Shown: positions 7,246-15,269 of the stretch, piece by piece
Layout: the number at the start of each line of letters is the position of its first letter
Position numbering within the stretch: position 1 is the first letter of the stretch
Origin: CAWDPQ01 sp049642465
Lineage (GTDB): Bacteria > Acidobacteriota > Vicinamibacteria > Vicinamibacterales > 2-12-FULL-66-21
Length of the DNA: 35,626 bases
NCBI GenBank assembly: GCA_049642465.1
Contig: JBAROV010000159.1
Location: 1-35,626 of the forward strand
Direction of reading: 5' to 3'
Made by a program: the position numbers and the translations under genes
Notes under the pieces: generated by a model
What the model was told of the DNA's origin: nothing
The model's input: only the letters and a program-made list of their open reading frames with translations
Database searches by the model: none

Positions 7246-8328
7246 TCACAGCGCAGCGAGGACCTCTTTATACAAATACTTCGAGCCCTCGACGCCGTCC
7301 CACGGGCCGTCCTCGTATTCGAGTGCGAACGTCCCCTTGAACCCCGCGTCCATCATGATCCGCACGGACCGGCGGACGTCGTTGTCCTTCCAGCGATTCC
7401 AATACTTCGCGTGAACGTTCGTGTGGGAGTAGGGCGCGAGTGCCTTCAGGCCGTTGTACATCAGGTACTCATGCTCCCAGTTGCAGAAGTCCGGCGAGGC
7501 CTCGCAGAAGGGATGATGCACCTCGTCGATGATGAGACGGATATTCATCGGGTTCGCGGTCAATCCCCAATGGTTTTCGAGCGTGACCTTGACGCCAGCC
7601 TTGCCACCGTAGTCGGCCAGTTCCTTGAGCGATTCGATGCAATTCGATAAATACCCGGCCAGTTCGTCCGCCTTGGGATAGCTGTCGGTCGTGACCGCGC
7701 ACGGCGCAATCCTGGGCCCGCCGCTGTTCACCCGCATCGATTTGGCGCCGATGATCTTCCCGGCATCGAGCCACGTCTTCGCGACCGCAATGCCCGCCTT
7801 CCGCCGCTCGACGTCCATCTCCGACAGGTCGCGGGGGGCGTTGTTGGAGATGTGCTGACACGAGGTGCCGGTCGCGGCCATCTTGCTCGCCAGCGCCTCG
7901 AGCCATTTACGGCCCGACGCACTCGAGGGATCGAACTCACGCCCTCGCCCGGTCGGTCCGAGCGAGACGTACATGCTGTCGTCGGTCACGTCGCCGAACA
8001 GCCCCGAAAACAAGTCCATGCGGGTCACGCCCGGAAACGTGTCCTTCGTGAACTGTGGCATGTCGAGCATGGTGATCTCGCCATACTTCTTCTTCATCTC
8101 TTCGGCGCGGGGGTTGGCAGAGCCGCCGAGTCGGCTCTTGAAGATCTGCCTGAGCGGCCACGTATTCGAGGCGATTTGCGCCAGCTTCTCCTTTTCGCTC
8201 AGGCGGCGCGCGTTGGTCTGAGCCGCCGCAGCGGCATCGCCGACGCCCTTTAGAAGGGCGGCTGCCGCGACGCCGGTCCCCGCCACTTTCAAGAATCCGC
8301 GCCGATCGACGTCGTTCCTGTTATCCAT
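7246..8328 (-). CDS. Tat-exported sugar phosphate isomerase/epimerase-like TIM barrel
   Basis: A 360-aa xylose-isomerase-like TIM-barrel protein with a twin-arginine signal: DRRGFLKVAG at about residues 7-16, then a hydrophobic Ala-rich stretch. Barrel features include the segment GGKAGVKVTLENHWGL with a likely metal-binding Glu, DFCNWEHEY, HTNVHAKYW, and a C-terminal FALEYEDGPWDGVEGS. The start is the ATG at 8328, with GGGAGG at the right distance on the minus strand. It overlaps the stop of the TVP38 gene by 8 nt, so its translation is probably coupled. Such secreted sugar isomerase-like proteins are common in Acidobacteriota and Planctomycetes. Its place at the tail of a sulfur operon does not obviously explain its role. 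Confidence 0.82.
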   Translation of the reverse strand: MDNRNDVDRRGFLKVAGTGVAAAALLKGVGDAAAAAQTNARRLSEKEKLAQIASNTWPLRQIFKSRLGGSANPRAEEMKKKYGEITMLDMPQFTKDTFPGVTRMDLFSGLFGDVTDDSMYVSLGPTGRGREFDPSSASGRKWLEALASKMAATGTSCQHISNNAPRDLSEMDVERRKAGIAVAKTWLDAGKIIGAKSMRVNSGGPRIAPCAVTTDSYPKADELAGYLSNCIESLKELADYGGKAGVKVTLENHWGLTANPMNIRLIIDEVHHPFCEASPDFCNWEHEYLMYNGLKALAPYSHTNVHAKYWNRWKDNDVRRSVRIMMDAGFKGTFALEYEDGPWDGVEGSKYLYKEVLAAL

Positions 8329-8947
8329 GTCGCCTCCCAAACCTCATGCGAGAAATCACGAGGACGATGCCCGGCAGCAGCAGTGCTCCGAGGAACGCCA
8401 CGGCGAAAGAGTTTATCCGCATCGAGTACGCGCCAAACGCCGAGTACCCGAGCGCAATCCCAAGATTTGACACGGCAGTGAGAGCCGTAAACCGTGCAAA
8501 CGGCGCCCGCACGATCCCGGCAAAGATCACCGTCGCTTCGGCCAGGACGGGAACGGGCCGACAGAGAACGATAGCCGATTCCCCGTACTTCCGCATGAGC
8601 GCTTCAGCCCGTGCGAGGTTTTCCGCCCCGACGATCCAGCGCGCCGCGGCAACTGCACGAACGCCTACGAGATAGGCGAGAAGGCATCCGGCCATCATTC
8701 CGCACCACACAATCAACGCGCCGCGGACGAGGCCAAAGAGCACACCTGCTGCGGTAGAAACGATGCTGGACGGAACTGGAAGGAAGACGTCGAACGCGAG
8801 CAACACGAATATCCCACTGGCAGTCAGCCAGCGCGACGTGCCGCTGCTCGTGATCTCGGCCGCCAGGGCGCTGAACTGCGCTTCAAAGAGGAAGAAAGGA
8901 AGGAGGATGAGCGCGAGCAAAACGATCCACAGAACGGCCCATCGCAT
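8321..8947 (-). CDS. TVP38/TMEM64 (VTT-domain) membrane protein
   Basis: A 208-aa integral membrane protein with the VTT/SNARE-associated domain of the DedA-like superfamily. Segments: an N-terminal helix (WAVLWIVLLALILLPFF), then the domain core with FLPVPSSIVSTAAGVLFG and a later GESAIVLCRPVPVLAEATVIFAGI that holds the conserved Arg-Pro. I start at the ATG at 8947; the frame stays open upstream only because it runs through a low-complexity purine repeat. DedA-like proteins move phospholipids or carrier lipids across the membrane; the substrate here is not known. The stop codon lies inside the first codons of the downstream Tat protein gene. Confidence 0.85.
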   Translation of the reverse strand: MRWAVLWIVLLALILLPFFLFEAQFSALAAEITSSGTSRWLTASGIFVLLAFDVFLPVPSSIVSTAAGVLFGLVRGALIVWCGMMAGCLLAYLVGVRAVAAARWIVGAENLARAEALMRKYGESAIVLCRPVPVLAEATVIFAGIVRAPFARFTALTAVSNLGIALGYSAFGAYSMRINSFAVAFLGALLLPGIVLVISRMRFGRRHG

Positions 8948-8950
8948 CAC

Positions 8951-8997
8951 AAAGGGAAAAGGGAAAAGGGAGAAGGGAAAAACCCCTTTTCCCTTTC
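8951..8997. repeat. Tandem GGGAAAA tract folding into a hairpin behind the moeZ fusion gene
   Basis: Three to four GGGAAAA-like heptamers (8954-8980) are followed by the inverted copy CCCTTTTCCCTTT (8984-8996). The arms AAAGGGAAAAGGG and CCCTTTTCCCTTT are perfect complements. It starts directly after the stop of the sulfur-carrier fusion gene, so it may act as a terminator or partial terminator within the operon. Confidence 0.6.
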
Positions 8998-10443
8998 TCA
9001 GTATTTCGGCAGCGATGGGTCGATCCGATCGATCCAGGCGAGAATCCCTCCCTTGAGGTTCCGCGACGAGATCCCACGTTCCTTGAGGAACTGCACTGCC
9101 CTTGCGCTGCGGCCGCCCATCTTGCAATGGACGATGATCTCTGGCGAACCCGGGCCGGTCGGAATCTCGCTCAGCCGCTGCGGCAACTGGCCGAGTGGAA
9201 TCAGCGTCGAGCCTGGAATGCGCGCAATCTGAAACTCCTGCGGCTCGCGAACGTCCAGGAGGTACAGCGGCCGGCCCGACGTCTGAATCTGCTCGAGCTC
9301 TTCCACGGTGGCTTCCGCCTCGGTTGTCTGCGGTGCAGCTCCCTGCTGTGGCACGCCGCAGAACTGATCGTAATCGATGAGTTCCTTCACGGTCGGATGG
9401 TCACCGCAGACCGGGCAATCCGGGTCGCGGCGAAGTTTCAGCTCGCGGAAACGCATGTTCCACGCGTCGTAGAGCAGAAGCCGGCCAGCAAGCGTGTTCT
9501 TCGCGCCGAGCAGCAGCTTGATCGTTTCGGTTGCCTGGATTGTACCGATCACGCCCGGCAGTACGCCGAGCACGCCGCCTTCCGCGCAGCTCGGCACGAG
9601 CCCCGGTGGCGGCGGCTCGGGATAGAGGCAGCGGTAGCAGGGCCCGCCTTTGACCGCGAAGACCGACGCCTGTCCCTCGAAGCGGAAGATGCTGCCGTAG
9701 GCGTTCGGCTTATCGAGCAGCACGCACGCATCGTTCACCAGGTAGCGCGTCGCAAAGTTGTCGGTGCCGTCGAGGATGACGTCGTAATCGCGGAACAGCG
9801 ACAGCGCGTTTGCCGAGGTCAGCGCCGTCTCGTAGGTTTCAACCCGGACCTCCGGGTTCAACGCCGTCAGCTTCTCACGCGCGGACAGCAATTTCGAGCG
9901 CCCGACATCCGGCGTGCTGTGGAGAATCTGCCGCTGAAGATTGCTGGCGTCCACTGCATCGAAATCGACGATGCCAATCGTGCCTACTCCTGCGGCGGCC
10001 AGATAGAGCGCCGCCGGCGATCCCAATCCGCCGGCGCCGATGCAGAGCACACGGCCGGCCTTGAGACGCCGCTGGCCGTCCGGGCCGACCTCGGGAAGAA
10101 TCAGATGCCTGCTGTAACGCTGCACTTCTGCATTCGTCAGCTCCGGAGCCGTCGCGTCCGATACCGGCGCGCCGCCGGCCACCGATGGAACGATGCTGAT
10201 CACGTCCCCTGCCTTGAGCGATGTCGCCTCCCGTTCGAGATATCGAATATCGTCGTCGTTGACGTAGACGTTGACGAAATGCCTGAGCTTGCCATCGTCT
10301 GCATAGAGATGACGGCGAAGATCGGAGTAGCGCGTTGTGAGCGCTGACAGGATCTCGCCGACTGTCCTCCCCTCCAGCTCCACGGCGTCCTGCTGGCCGG
10401 TGTACGGCCGGAGCGGAGTGGGGATCAGTACCCGGTGTGCCAT
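8998..10443 (-). CDS. moeZ: CysO-MoeZ-rhodanese fusion: sulfur carrier, its activating enzyme and sulfurtransferase
   Basis: A 481-aa three-domain protein. Residues 1-91 are a ubiquitin-fold sulfur carrier closely resembling mycobacterial CysO (IPTPLRPYTG at the start, FVNVYVNDDD, ending SVAGG with Gly90-Gly91). Residues about 103-365 are a ThiF/MoeB-type adenylating domain with GAGGLGS (136-142), Zn Cys pairs C269/C272 and C343/C346, and a Cys in PSCAEGG (286). Residues about 375-481 are a rhodanese with active Cys440 (HCKMGGRSA). CysO is normally a separate protein whose C-terminal GG is adenylated and turned into a thiocarboxylate; here the GG is internal and must be freed by proteolysis or work in some other way. 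The JAMM protease Mec is encoded directly upstream, overlapping by 19 nt, and CysM before that. This is the thiocarboxylate route to cysteine. Confidence 0.9.
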   Translation of the reverse strand: MAHRVLIPTPLRPYTGQQDAVELEGRTVGEILSALTTRYSDLRRHLYADDGKLRHFVNVYVNDDDIRYLEREATSLKAGDVISIVPSVAGGAPVSDATAPELTNAEVQRYSRHLILPEVGPDGQRRLKAGRVLCIGAGGLGSPAALYLAAAGVGTIGIVDFDAVDASNLQRQILHSTPDVGRSKLLSAREKLTALNPEVRVETYETALTSANALSLFRDYDVILDGTDNFATRYLVNDACVLLDKPNAYGSIFRFEGQASVFAVKGGPCYRCLYPEPPPPGLVPSCAEGGVLGVLPGVIGTIQATETIKLLLGAKNTLAGRLLLYDAWNMRFRELKLRRDPDCPVCGDHPTVKELIDYDQFCGVPQQGAAPQTTEAEATVEELEQIQTSGRPLYLLDVREPQEFQIARIPGSTLIPLGQLPQRLSEIPTGPGSPEIIVHCKMGGRSARAVQFLKERGISSRNLKGGILAWIDRIDPSLPKY

Positions 10444-10874
10444 TTCAATTCTCCTTCGTCGAACCCCGAGCGATCGTCACGAAGATGCCAGGCGGTGATG
10501 TCACCCGGCGTGCCCCCGTTCACGGAAATGATGATGTAGGTCAGGTTCGGCCACGCGTGGTCCAAATCATACTGCGACGGACGGGCGGGCTCGTTCGGAT
10601 GGGAATGATAGAACCCGGCGAGCGTGCCACCGGACTCCCGTGCACGGGCTTCGGCCTCGCGATAGCCCTCCGGACCGATGCGGAACCTGCGGGTCGCCCC
10701 GCCGCCTGTTGTATTCCGCAGCGCGACGGCTTCTACAATCCTTCCGTCGACATCGACGAGCGCACCGCAGCATTCGTACGGGAATTCAACGGCCCCGTGT
10801 TTTCGGATCGCTTCAATCGCCTTGTCGCTGATCGAAATCGTCCGCGCCGTGGTGGTCGGAAGATCGGTGCTCAT
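10425..10874 (-). CDS. mec: Mec-type JAMM metalloprotease
   Basis: A 149-aa M67-family isopeptidase-like protease. The JAMM motif is complete: Glu34 (PYECCG), His90-Ser-His92-Pro, Ser100 and Asp103. In Mycobacterium, Mec hydrolyses the CysO-cysteine adduct to release cysteine after CysM has transferred sulfur. Here it lies between cysM and the CysO-MoeZ fusion in one operon, with its 3' end overlapping the fusion start. It could also be the enzyme that cuts the fusion after the internal Gly-Gly; that second role is inference. The ATG at 10874 follows GAGG on the minus strand. Confidence 0.9.
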   Translation of the reverse strand: MSTDLPTTTARTISISDKAIEAIRKHGAVEFPYECCGALVDVDGRIVEAVALRNTTGGGATRRFRIGPEGYREAEARARESGGTLAGFYHSHPNEPARPSQYDLDHAWPNLTYIIISVNGGTPGDITAWHLRDDRSGFDEGELKWHTGY

Positions 10875-10917
10875 TGGAGTCCTCTGGACGCGCTGCTCGA
10901 GTTGCTTGCCACGGGTG

Positions 10918-11841
10918 CTACGGGTGTCCCCAGAAACTCTCCGTAAGATATCGCGTTCCGCTGTCGGGGAAGATCGTCACGATGACCGCTTCGCGTTCGC
11001 GGCTGGCGACGTCGAGCGCAGCGGCGAGTGCCGCACCACTTGACGCTCCGACGAGCAATCCTTCCTCCGAGGCCAGTCGCCGCGTCAAGGCGTGTGCGCG
11101 CTCAGTCGTCACCCGCACGTCCTCGTCCGCCAGCACTGGATCGTAAATGCCCGGGACGATCGCAGTGTCCATGTGCTTGAGACCCTCGATCGCGTGGAGC
11201 GGCGAATCCGGCTGCACCGAAATGAGTCGAATATCGGCGCGATAATCACGGAGCCGGCGTCCGGTTCCCGTAAACGTCCCGCTCGTGCCAAGGCCGGCCA
11301 CGAAGTGCGTGATGCGGCCTCCGGTCTGTTCGATGATCTCCGGACCCGTCGTCTCGTAGTGCGCTCGCCAGTTTGCGTCGTTGTTGTACTGATCCGCGTA
11401 AAAGTAGTCGTCCGGATGCTCCTGGTACAACCGGCGTGCTTCGCGAATGGCGCCGTCGCTGCCTTCCATCGCGCTCGTCAGGATCACGTCGGCGCCGTAG
11501 GCGCGAAGGATCCGTAGCCGTTCCGGCGTGACGTTCTCCGGCACGCACAGCTTCAGCTTGTAGCCGTGCGCGGCGGCAATCATCGCGTAGGCAATCCCCG
11601 TGTTTCCCGACGTCGCGTCCAGAATCGTCGAACCGGGATGCAGAAGGCCACGTTCTTCGGCGGCCGCGAGAATCGCCTGCGCCGCCCGGTCCTTCACCGA
11701 CCCGCCGGGGTTCTGAAACTCTGCCTTGGCATAGATCTCGACGCCAGGACGATCGGGCGCAAGACGACGCAGTCGCAGCAGCGCCGTGCGGCCTATCGTG
11801 GACAGCAGAGAAGCGGGTGGCATCAAGCTACGGGTCGTCAT
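10918..11841 (-). CDS. cysM: Cysteine synthase CysM (sulfur-carrier dependent type)
   Basis: A PLP enzyme of the cysteine synthase family, about 307 aa. The PLP lysine is in GGSVKDRAA, substrate-binding TSGNTG follows, and the glycine-rich phosphate loop is GLGTSGTFTG. The cluster with mec and a CysO domain argues for the CysM type that uses a protein thiocarboxylate and O-phosphoserine rather than free sulfide and O-acetylserine. The start is uncertain: the ATG at 11841 lies 4 nt after the sulfite reductase stop; a GTG at 11862, preceded by GGAAG, would add seven residues and overlap the upstream gene. Confidence 0.92.
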   Translation of the reverse strand: MTTRSLMPPASLLSTIGRTALLRLRRLAPDRPGVEIYAKAEFQNPGGSVKDRAAQAILAAAEERGLLHPGSTILDATSGNTGIAYAMIAAAHGYKLKLCVPENVTPERLRILRAYGADVILTSAMEGSDGAIREARRLYQEHPDDYFYADQYNNDANWRAHYETTGPEIIEQTGGRITHFVAGLGTSGTFTGTGRRLRDYRADIRLISVQPDSPLHAIEGLKHMDTAIVPGIYDPVLADEDVRVTTERAHALTRRLASEEGLLVGASSGAALAAALDVASREREAVIVTIFPDSGTRYLTESFWGHP

Positions 11842-11845
11842 TGGG

Positions 11846-13693
11846 TTACGCGCTGCACTCACCTTCCATCACAGTTGGATCAAACGCGGTCTCCTCCGCG
11901 AGATCGATAAAGTCCTGCGGCTCGGCGTCCTGTGCAGTGAGCCGATCCAATCCCTGTAACGCGGTCTTGACCGCTACGACGTCCACTCGTTGGAAGAATC
12001 CCAGCGCTGATTCCCCTGCCGCGCGTTGGTCTCGATACAGCTGGATCAGCCGTTCGACGGCGGTGTCACAGCGCCGCGCCGGAATCGTCGCCACGTGACG
12101 GCCGAACGTCGCGCCTTGTTCTGCCGTCCCGCCACCGATCATCACGAAGTAGTGCGGCGCCGGCCGGCCATCCACCTTGCGCAAACTTCCCTGGAACCCG
12201 ATGCCGGCCACGTGATGTTGTCCGCATCCGTTGGGGCAACCACTGATTTTGATGTTGAGACCCGGCACCTCTCGCACGAGATCCTGGCGGCCGTCGAGGT
12301 GATCCGAGAGCAAGCGTCCGAGTCCGCGCGATTGCGTGACCGCCAGACGGCAGGATTCGGCACCGGGGCAGCTGGTGACGTCACTCAGCGTGCCCGCTCC
12401 AGGACGCGCGAGCCCGGCAGCCACCAGGCTGCGATAGAGCTGCGGAACCTCCGTTGTCCTTACCCAGCGGAACACGAGGTTCTGATCGTGTGTGACCCGA
12501 ACAGTTCCGTCGCCGAACGCATCGGCCAACTCTCCAATGAGACGCATCTGGGCCGCGGTCAGATCCCCCAGCACGGTCGAGACGATGACGATCGACCACC
12601 CGGGATGTTTTTGCGCCTTGAGGTTCGTCGTGGCCCAACGCGCAAACTCCCCGTCTTCGACTGACAGTCGCGGTTCCACCCGGGGAACGATCCCCGGGCC
12701 GCTAATCCGCGCGCTGGCAGCACGCGCCGCAATTGAGATCGGCGCGAGGGCATCGCCGCCTTTGCCAGCCGGCGGCACTTCGCCTGGAGCATGCTCGGGA
12801 TCGAACGGCAGGAGCGCGCCCCCTTCAGCCCGGAACGTGGTCAGCTCGCGATCGAATTCCGCCTTGAAGCTGTCCCATCCCAGCGATTTCACCAGGAACT
12901 TGAGACGGTTTCGCGCCTTGTGTTTATAGTCGCCGTGTTTGTGAAACACGCGGACGATCGCTTCGGCGACTTCGAACATCTCCCCCACCGGCAGAAATTC
13001 GTAGAGCACGTTTCCGGCGCGAGGCATCGTCGACGTGCCGCCCGCCACGAGCACCTTGAATCCACGCAGCACCCGACCGTCTACACGCTCGACGCGCGCC
13101 TGCCAGCCGATGTCGTTGATCGCGAGCGCAATATGGTCGGCCGTGCATCCCTCGAACGCAATCTTGAACTTTCGTGGCAGCCGCGCGCTGAGCGGATGGC
13201 GCAGCAAATACCGCGTCAGCGCCTCGGCGTAGGGCGTGACGTCGAAGGCTTCGCCTTCCACGACACCCGCGTAGGGGCAGGCGGTGATGTTTCTGACCGA
13301 GTTGCCGCAGGCTTCGCGCGTTGTCAGGCCGGCATCGGCCAGTCGCCGCATCGCGGGTTCCACGTCGTGCAGCTTGAGGAAGTGGAGCTGGACGTTCTGC
13401 CTGGTCGTGATGTGCCCGAATCCGCGAGAATACCGCTCCGACGTATCGGCGAGCGCGTCGAGCTGCTCCTTCGTCAGGATGCCCTGCGGAATCTTCACGC
13501 GCAGCATCTGCGAGTCGGTCGCTTGCCGCTGGCCGTAGGTGCCACGAACCAGTCGAAAAGCGCGCCACTCGTCCGGCGTGATCTCGCCGCTCTCGAACTT
13601 CGCCAGCATCGTGACGAAGTCGTCGATGTCCCGATCGTCGGCAAACGACAGCCGTGCGCGGCCGAATGTTTCCTTGTCTTGACCAATATGCAT
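11846..13693 (-). CDS. Sirohaem-dependent nitrite/sulfite reductase, probably sulfite reductase
   Basis: A 615-aa ferredoxin-type reductase with two homologous halves. The sirohaem-[4Fe-4S] ligands are intact: Cys442, Cys448, Cys486 and Cys490 (C-x5-C-x37-C-x3-C, in TSCPGAESC and SGCPNGCG). The first half carries RQNVQLHFL and the second HDQNLVFRW substrate-site segments. The family includes both NirA nitrite and sulfite reductases. The neighbours (sirohaem synthesis, cysM, mec, and no nitrate reductase) favour six-electron reduction of sulfite to sulfide. The ATG at 13693 is the first in frame. A palindromic repeat separates it from the SUMT gene upstream. Confidence 0.9.
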   Translation of the reverse strand: MHIGQDKETFGRARLSFADDRDIDDFVTMLAKFESGEITPDEWRAFRLVRGTYGQRQATDSQMLRVKIPQGILTKEQLDALADTSERYSRGFGHITTRQNVQLHFLKLHDVEPAMRRLADAGLTTREACGNSVRNITACPYAGVVEGEAFDVTPYAEALTRYLLRHPLSARLPRKFKIAFEGCTADHIALAINDIGWQARVERVDGRVLRGFKVLVAGGTSTMPRAGNVLYEFLPVGEMFEVAEAIVRVFHKHGDYKHKARNRLKFLVKSLGWDSFKAEFDRELTTFRAEGGALLPFDPEHAPGEVPPAGKGGDALAPISIAARAASARISGPGIVPRVEPRLSVEDGEFARWATTNLKAQKHPGWSIVIVSTVLGDLTAAQMRLIGELADAFGDGTVRVTHDQNLVFRWVRTTEVPQLYRSLVAAGLARPGAGTLSDVTSCPGAESCRLAVTQSRGLGRLLSDHLDGRQDLVREVPGLNIKISGCPNGCGQHHVAGIGFQGSLRKVDGRPAPHYFVMIGGGTAEQGATFGRHVATIPARRCDTAVERLIQLYRDQRAAGESALGFFQRVDVVAVKTALQGLDRLTAQDAEPQDFIDLAEETAFDPTVMEGECSA

Positions 13694-13703
13694 AAAAATC
13701 TCT

Positions 13704-13760
13704 CGTAGCGCAGCGCTTCAGCGCCGCGTCTCTGCCGCGCGGCTGAAGCCGCGCGCTACG
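13704..13760. repeat. REP-like palindrome at the end of cobA
   Basis: Two GC-rich arms, CGTAGCGC...TTCAGC...GCG at 13704-13728 and CGCGGCTGAAGCC...GCTACG at 13738-13760, are imperfect inverted copies around a 9-nt centre. The element overlaps the last codons of cobA. It resembles the short palindromic repeats common between genes in Acidobacteriota and could act as a transcript-stabilising hairpin. Confidence 0.6.
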
Positions 13761-14515
13761 GGTGTCTCGATCGCGTCGCGAATACCCACAACGTTTCCAA
13801 TCACTATGGTTCCGGGCGCGGTAACGGCCGTGAGATCGAGACCGCGCTGAAGATCTGCGAGCGTCACCGTCCAGACGTCTGCATCCTCTGTGGCGGCGCC
13901 GAAAATCACCGCCGCAGGCGTCAAGGCGTTCCATCTGCGGGAGATGAGCAGCGACGCGATCGCTGCGGCGTTCGCGATGCCCATCAGGATGACGACAGTC
14001 ACGCTTTCGGGCTCGACGCTGCGCAGAATCGATCCGTAGGCCTCTTCGGCGTGACCTGAAACGACGAGAAACCCCGCGGCGATCGATCGATGGGTGACAG
14101 GAATGCCGGCGAGCCCCGCGGCCGCGATTGCAGAACTGATACCCGGCACGATCTCGAATGCCACGCCGGCGGCTGCCAGCGCCAGCGCTTCCTCTCCACC
14201 GCGGCCGAACACGAACGGATCGCCGCCTTTCAGACGAACAACCTTCTGGCCGCGCCGTGCCGCGCGGACCAGCAGTCGATTGATGAACTCCTGCGATACC
14301 GCGTGACGACCCGCTCGCTTGCCCACGTAAACACGCCGCGCCGAACGGGCTCGATCCAGAATCTGCGGGTCGATGAGCGCGTCGTACAAGACCAGATCCG
14401 CTTCTTCAAGGCGTCTGACCGCGCGGAGCGTCAGCAGCTCCGGGTCTCCGGGCCCGGCGCCAACAAGCGACACCATTCCTGGACGCAGCGGACCGTCAGT
14501 GGGGTGAAGACTCAT
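13718..14515 (-). CDS. cobA: Uroporphyrinogen-III C-methyltransferase (SUMT)
   Basis: A 265-aa SAM-dependent methyltransferase that makes precorrin-2 from uroporphyrinogen III. Motifs: VSLVGAGPGDPELLT (about 15-29), VRLKGGDPFVFGRGGEE (93-109), VPGISSA (about 123-129) and the C-terminal VIGNVV. Its start overlaps the stop of the precorrin-2 dehydrogenase as ATGA (14512-14515). Together the two genes make sirohaem, the cofactor of the sulfite reductase encoded just downstream. The C-terminal dozen residues are encoded by a palindromic repeat and may not be functional. Confidence 0.93.
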   Translation of the reverse strand: MSLHPTDGPLRPGMVSLVGAGPGDPELLTLRAVRRLEEADLVLYDALIDPQILDRARSARRVYVGKRAGRHAVSQEFINRLLVRAARRGQKVVRLKGGDPFVFGRGGEEALALAAAGVAFEIVPGISSAIAAAGLAGIPVTHRSIAAGFLVVSGHAEEAYGSILRSVEPESVTVVILMGIANAAAIASLLISRRWNALTPAAVIFGAATEDADVWTVTLADLQRGLDLTAVTAPGTIVIGNVVGIRDAIETPVARGFSRAAETRR

Positions 14516-15093
14516 CGTCGTTCTGCCCCCGCCGACGTGCGAGAGGCATACAGTTGTTGCAACGCTTCAAGGAGAAGCGGGCGGCGCTCGGCCATCGGCA
14601 CGCCTTCAGCAAGCCATCGCCGTCGTGCCTCACGCGCGCACGTCATCCAGTCCTCGAGGTCCTCAGGCAGCACCGTCTCGAGTGCTTCGCGCAGGAGACC
14701 AGCGAGGGCAGGCGCCTCACCGTCGGTGGACAACGCGATCGTGACTCCACCGCGGTTCAACACCGCACCGGCGTATGCGCTTGCGTTCTCCAGGTCGTCC
14801 ACGGCGTTGACGAAAATGCCGCGAGCATGCGCCGCGGCCGACACCGCCCGATTCACCTCTGGCGGTGCGGCGGCGACGACGTACCACATGCCGTCGAGGT
14901 CCTCGGGCCTGAACTCGCGTCGCAGGACCTGCACCGGGGCATCAGCAATCGCGTCCAGGATCTCGGGCGCGATAACCGTCACGGCCGCTTCGGCGTCGAG
15001 CAGCGCGCGCAGCTTGCTGCAGGCGACCGGACCGCCGCCCACGACCAGCACCCGGCGACCCGCGAGTTTCAGAAAGACAGGGAAGACAGCCAT
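14512..15093 (-). CDS. Precorrin-2 dehydrogenase / sirohydrochlorin ferrochelatase
   Basis: A 193-aa protein equivalent to the N-terminal half of CysG (also called Met8 or SirC). It has the Rossmann motif VLVVGGGPVACSKLRALL after a short start (FPVFLKLAGRR), the DDL segment FVNAVDDLENASAY, and STDGEAPALAGLLRE. It oxidises precorrin-2 with NAD and may insert iron to give sirohaem. I take the ATG at 15093; a GTG two codons upstream is possible. It is the first enzyme gene of the sulfur operon, and the leader terminator ends only about 12 nt before its start, so its expression should depend on read-through. Confidence 0.92.
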   Translation of the reverse strand: MAVFPVFLKLAGRRVLVVGGGPVACSKLRALLDAEAAVTVIAPEILDAIADAPVQVLRREFRPEDLDGMWYVVAAAPPEVNRAVSAAAHARGIFVNAVDDLENASAYAGAVLNRGGVTIALSTDGEAPALAGLLREALETVLPEDLEDWMTCAREARRRWLAEGVPMAERRPLLLEALQQLYASRTSAGAERR

Positions 15094-15104
15094 CGTCACC
15101 CGAC

Positions 15105-15145
15105 AAATAAAAAAGCCCGGAAGGCTTGAGGGCCTGCCGGGCTTT
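15105..15145 (-). terminator. Intrinsic terminator in the cys operon leader
   Basis: On the minus strand AAAGCCCGG (15145-15137) pairs with CCGGGCTTT (15120-15112). Inside, AGG pairs with CCT across one mismatch, with an 8-nt loop. The stem runs into TTTTTTTATTT. It lies between a Cys-rich leader ORF and the first enzyme gene, in the same transcription unit, so it is best read as an attenuator. Confidence 0.85.
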
Positions 15146-15175
15146 CGGTTCCTTGCTGCTGGTGTTTCTACTTCG

Positions 15176-15262
15176 TCAGCATCGTTTCGTGAGCAAGACC
15201 TCGGCCGCGACGGCCCCCCGGGCTGCCGGGCAACAACAGACGCAGGTCAGGCTCTTGATCAC
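15176..15262 (-). CDS. Cys-rich leader peptide (candidate cysteine attenuator)
   Basis: A 28-codon ORF, GTG at 15262 to TGA at 15178-15176. It begins MIKSLTCVCCC and ends KRC: Cys at positions 7, 9, 10, 11 and 28. The predicted transcription start from the promoter at 15298-15270 falls at about 15263-15262, so the GTG would be at or within a base of the 5' end and the ORF is probably leaderless; there is no room for a ribosome binding site. The stop is 30 nt before the terminator stem. Polycysteine leaderless ORFs that attenuate sulfur genes are known in mycobacteria. Here the downstream genes make sirohaem, sulfide and cysteine. That translation through the Cys codons controls read-through is inference, but every part of the layout fits. 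Confidence 0.8.
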   Translation of the reverse strand: MIKSLTCVCCCPAARGAVAAEVLLTKRC

Positions 15263-15269
15263 TTCGGTC

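Noticed and set aside
8948..9127. N-terminal extension of the TVP38 protein
   Set aside because: It would translate a purine-rich tandem repeat and overlap the end of the moeZ fusion gene; the ATG at 8947 gives a normal N-terminus.
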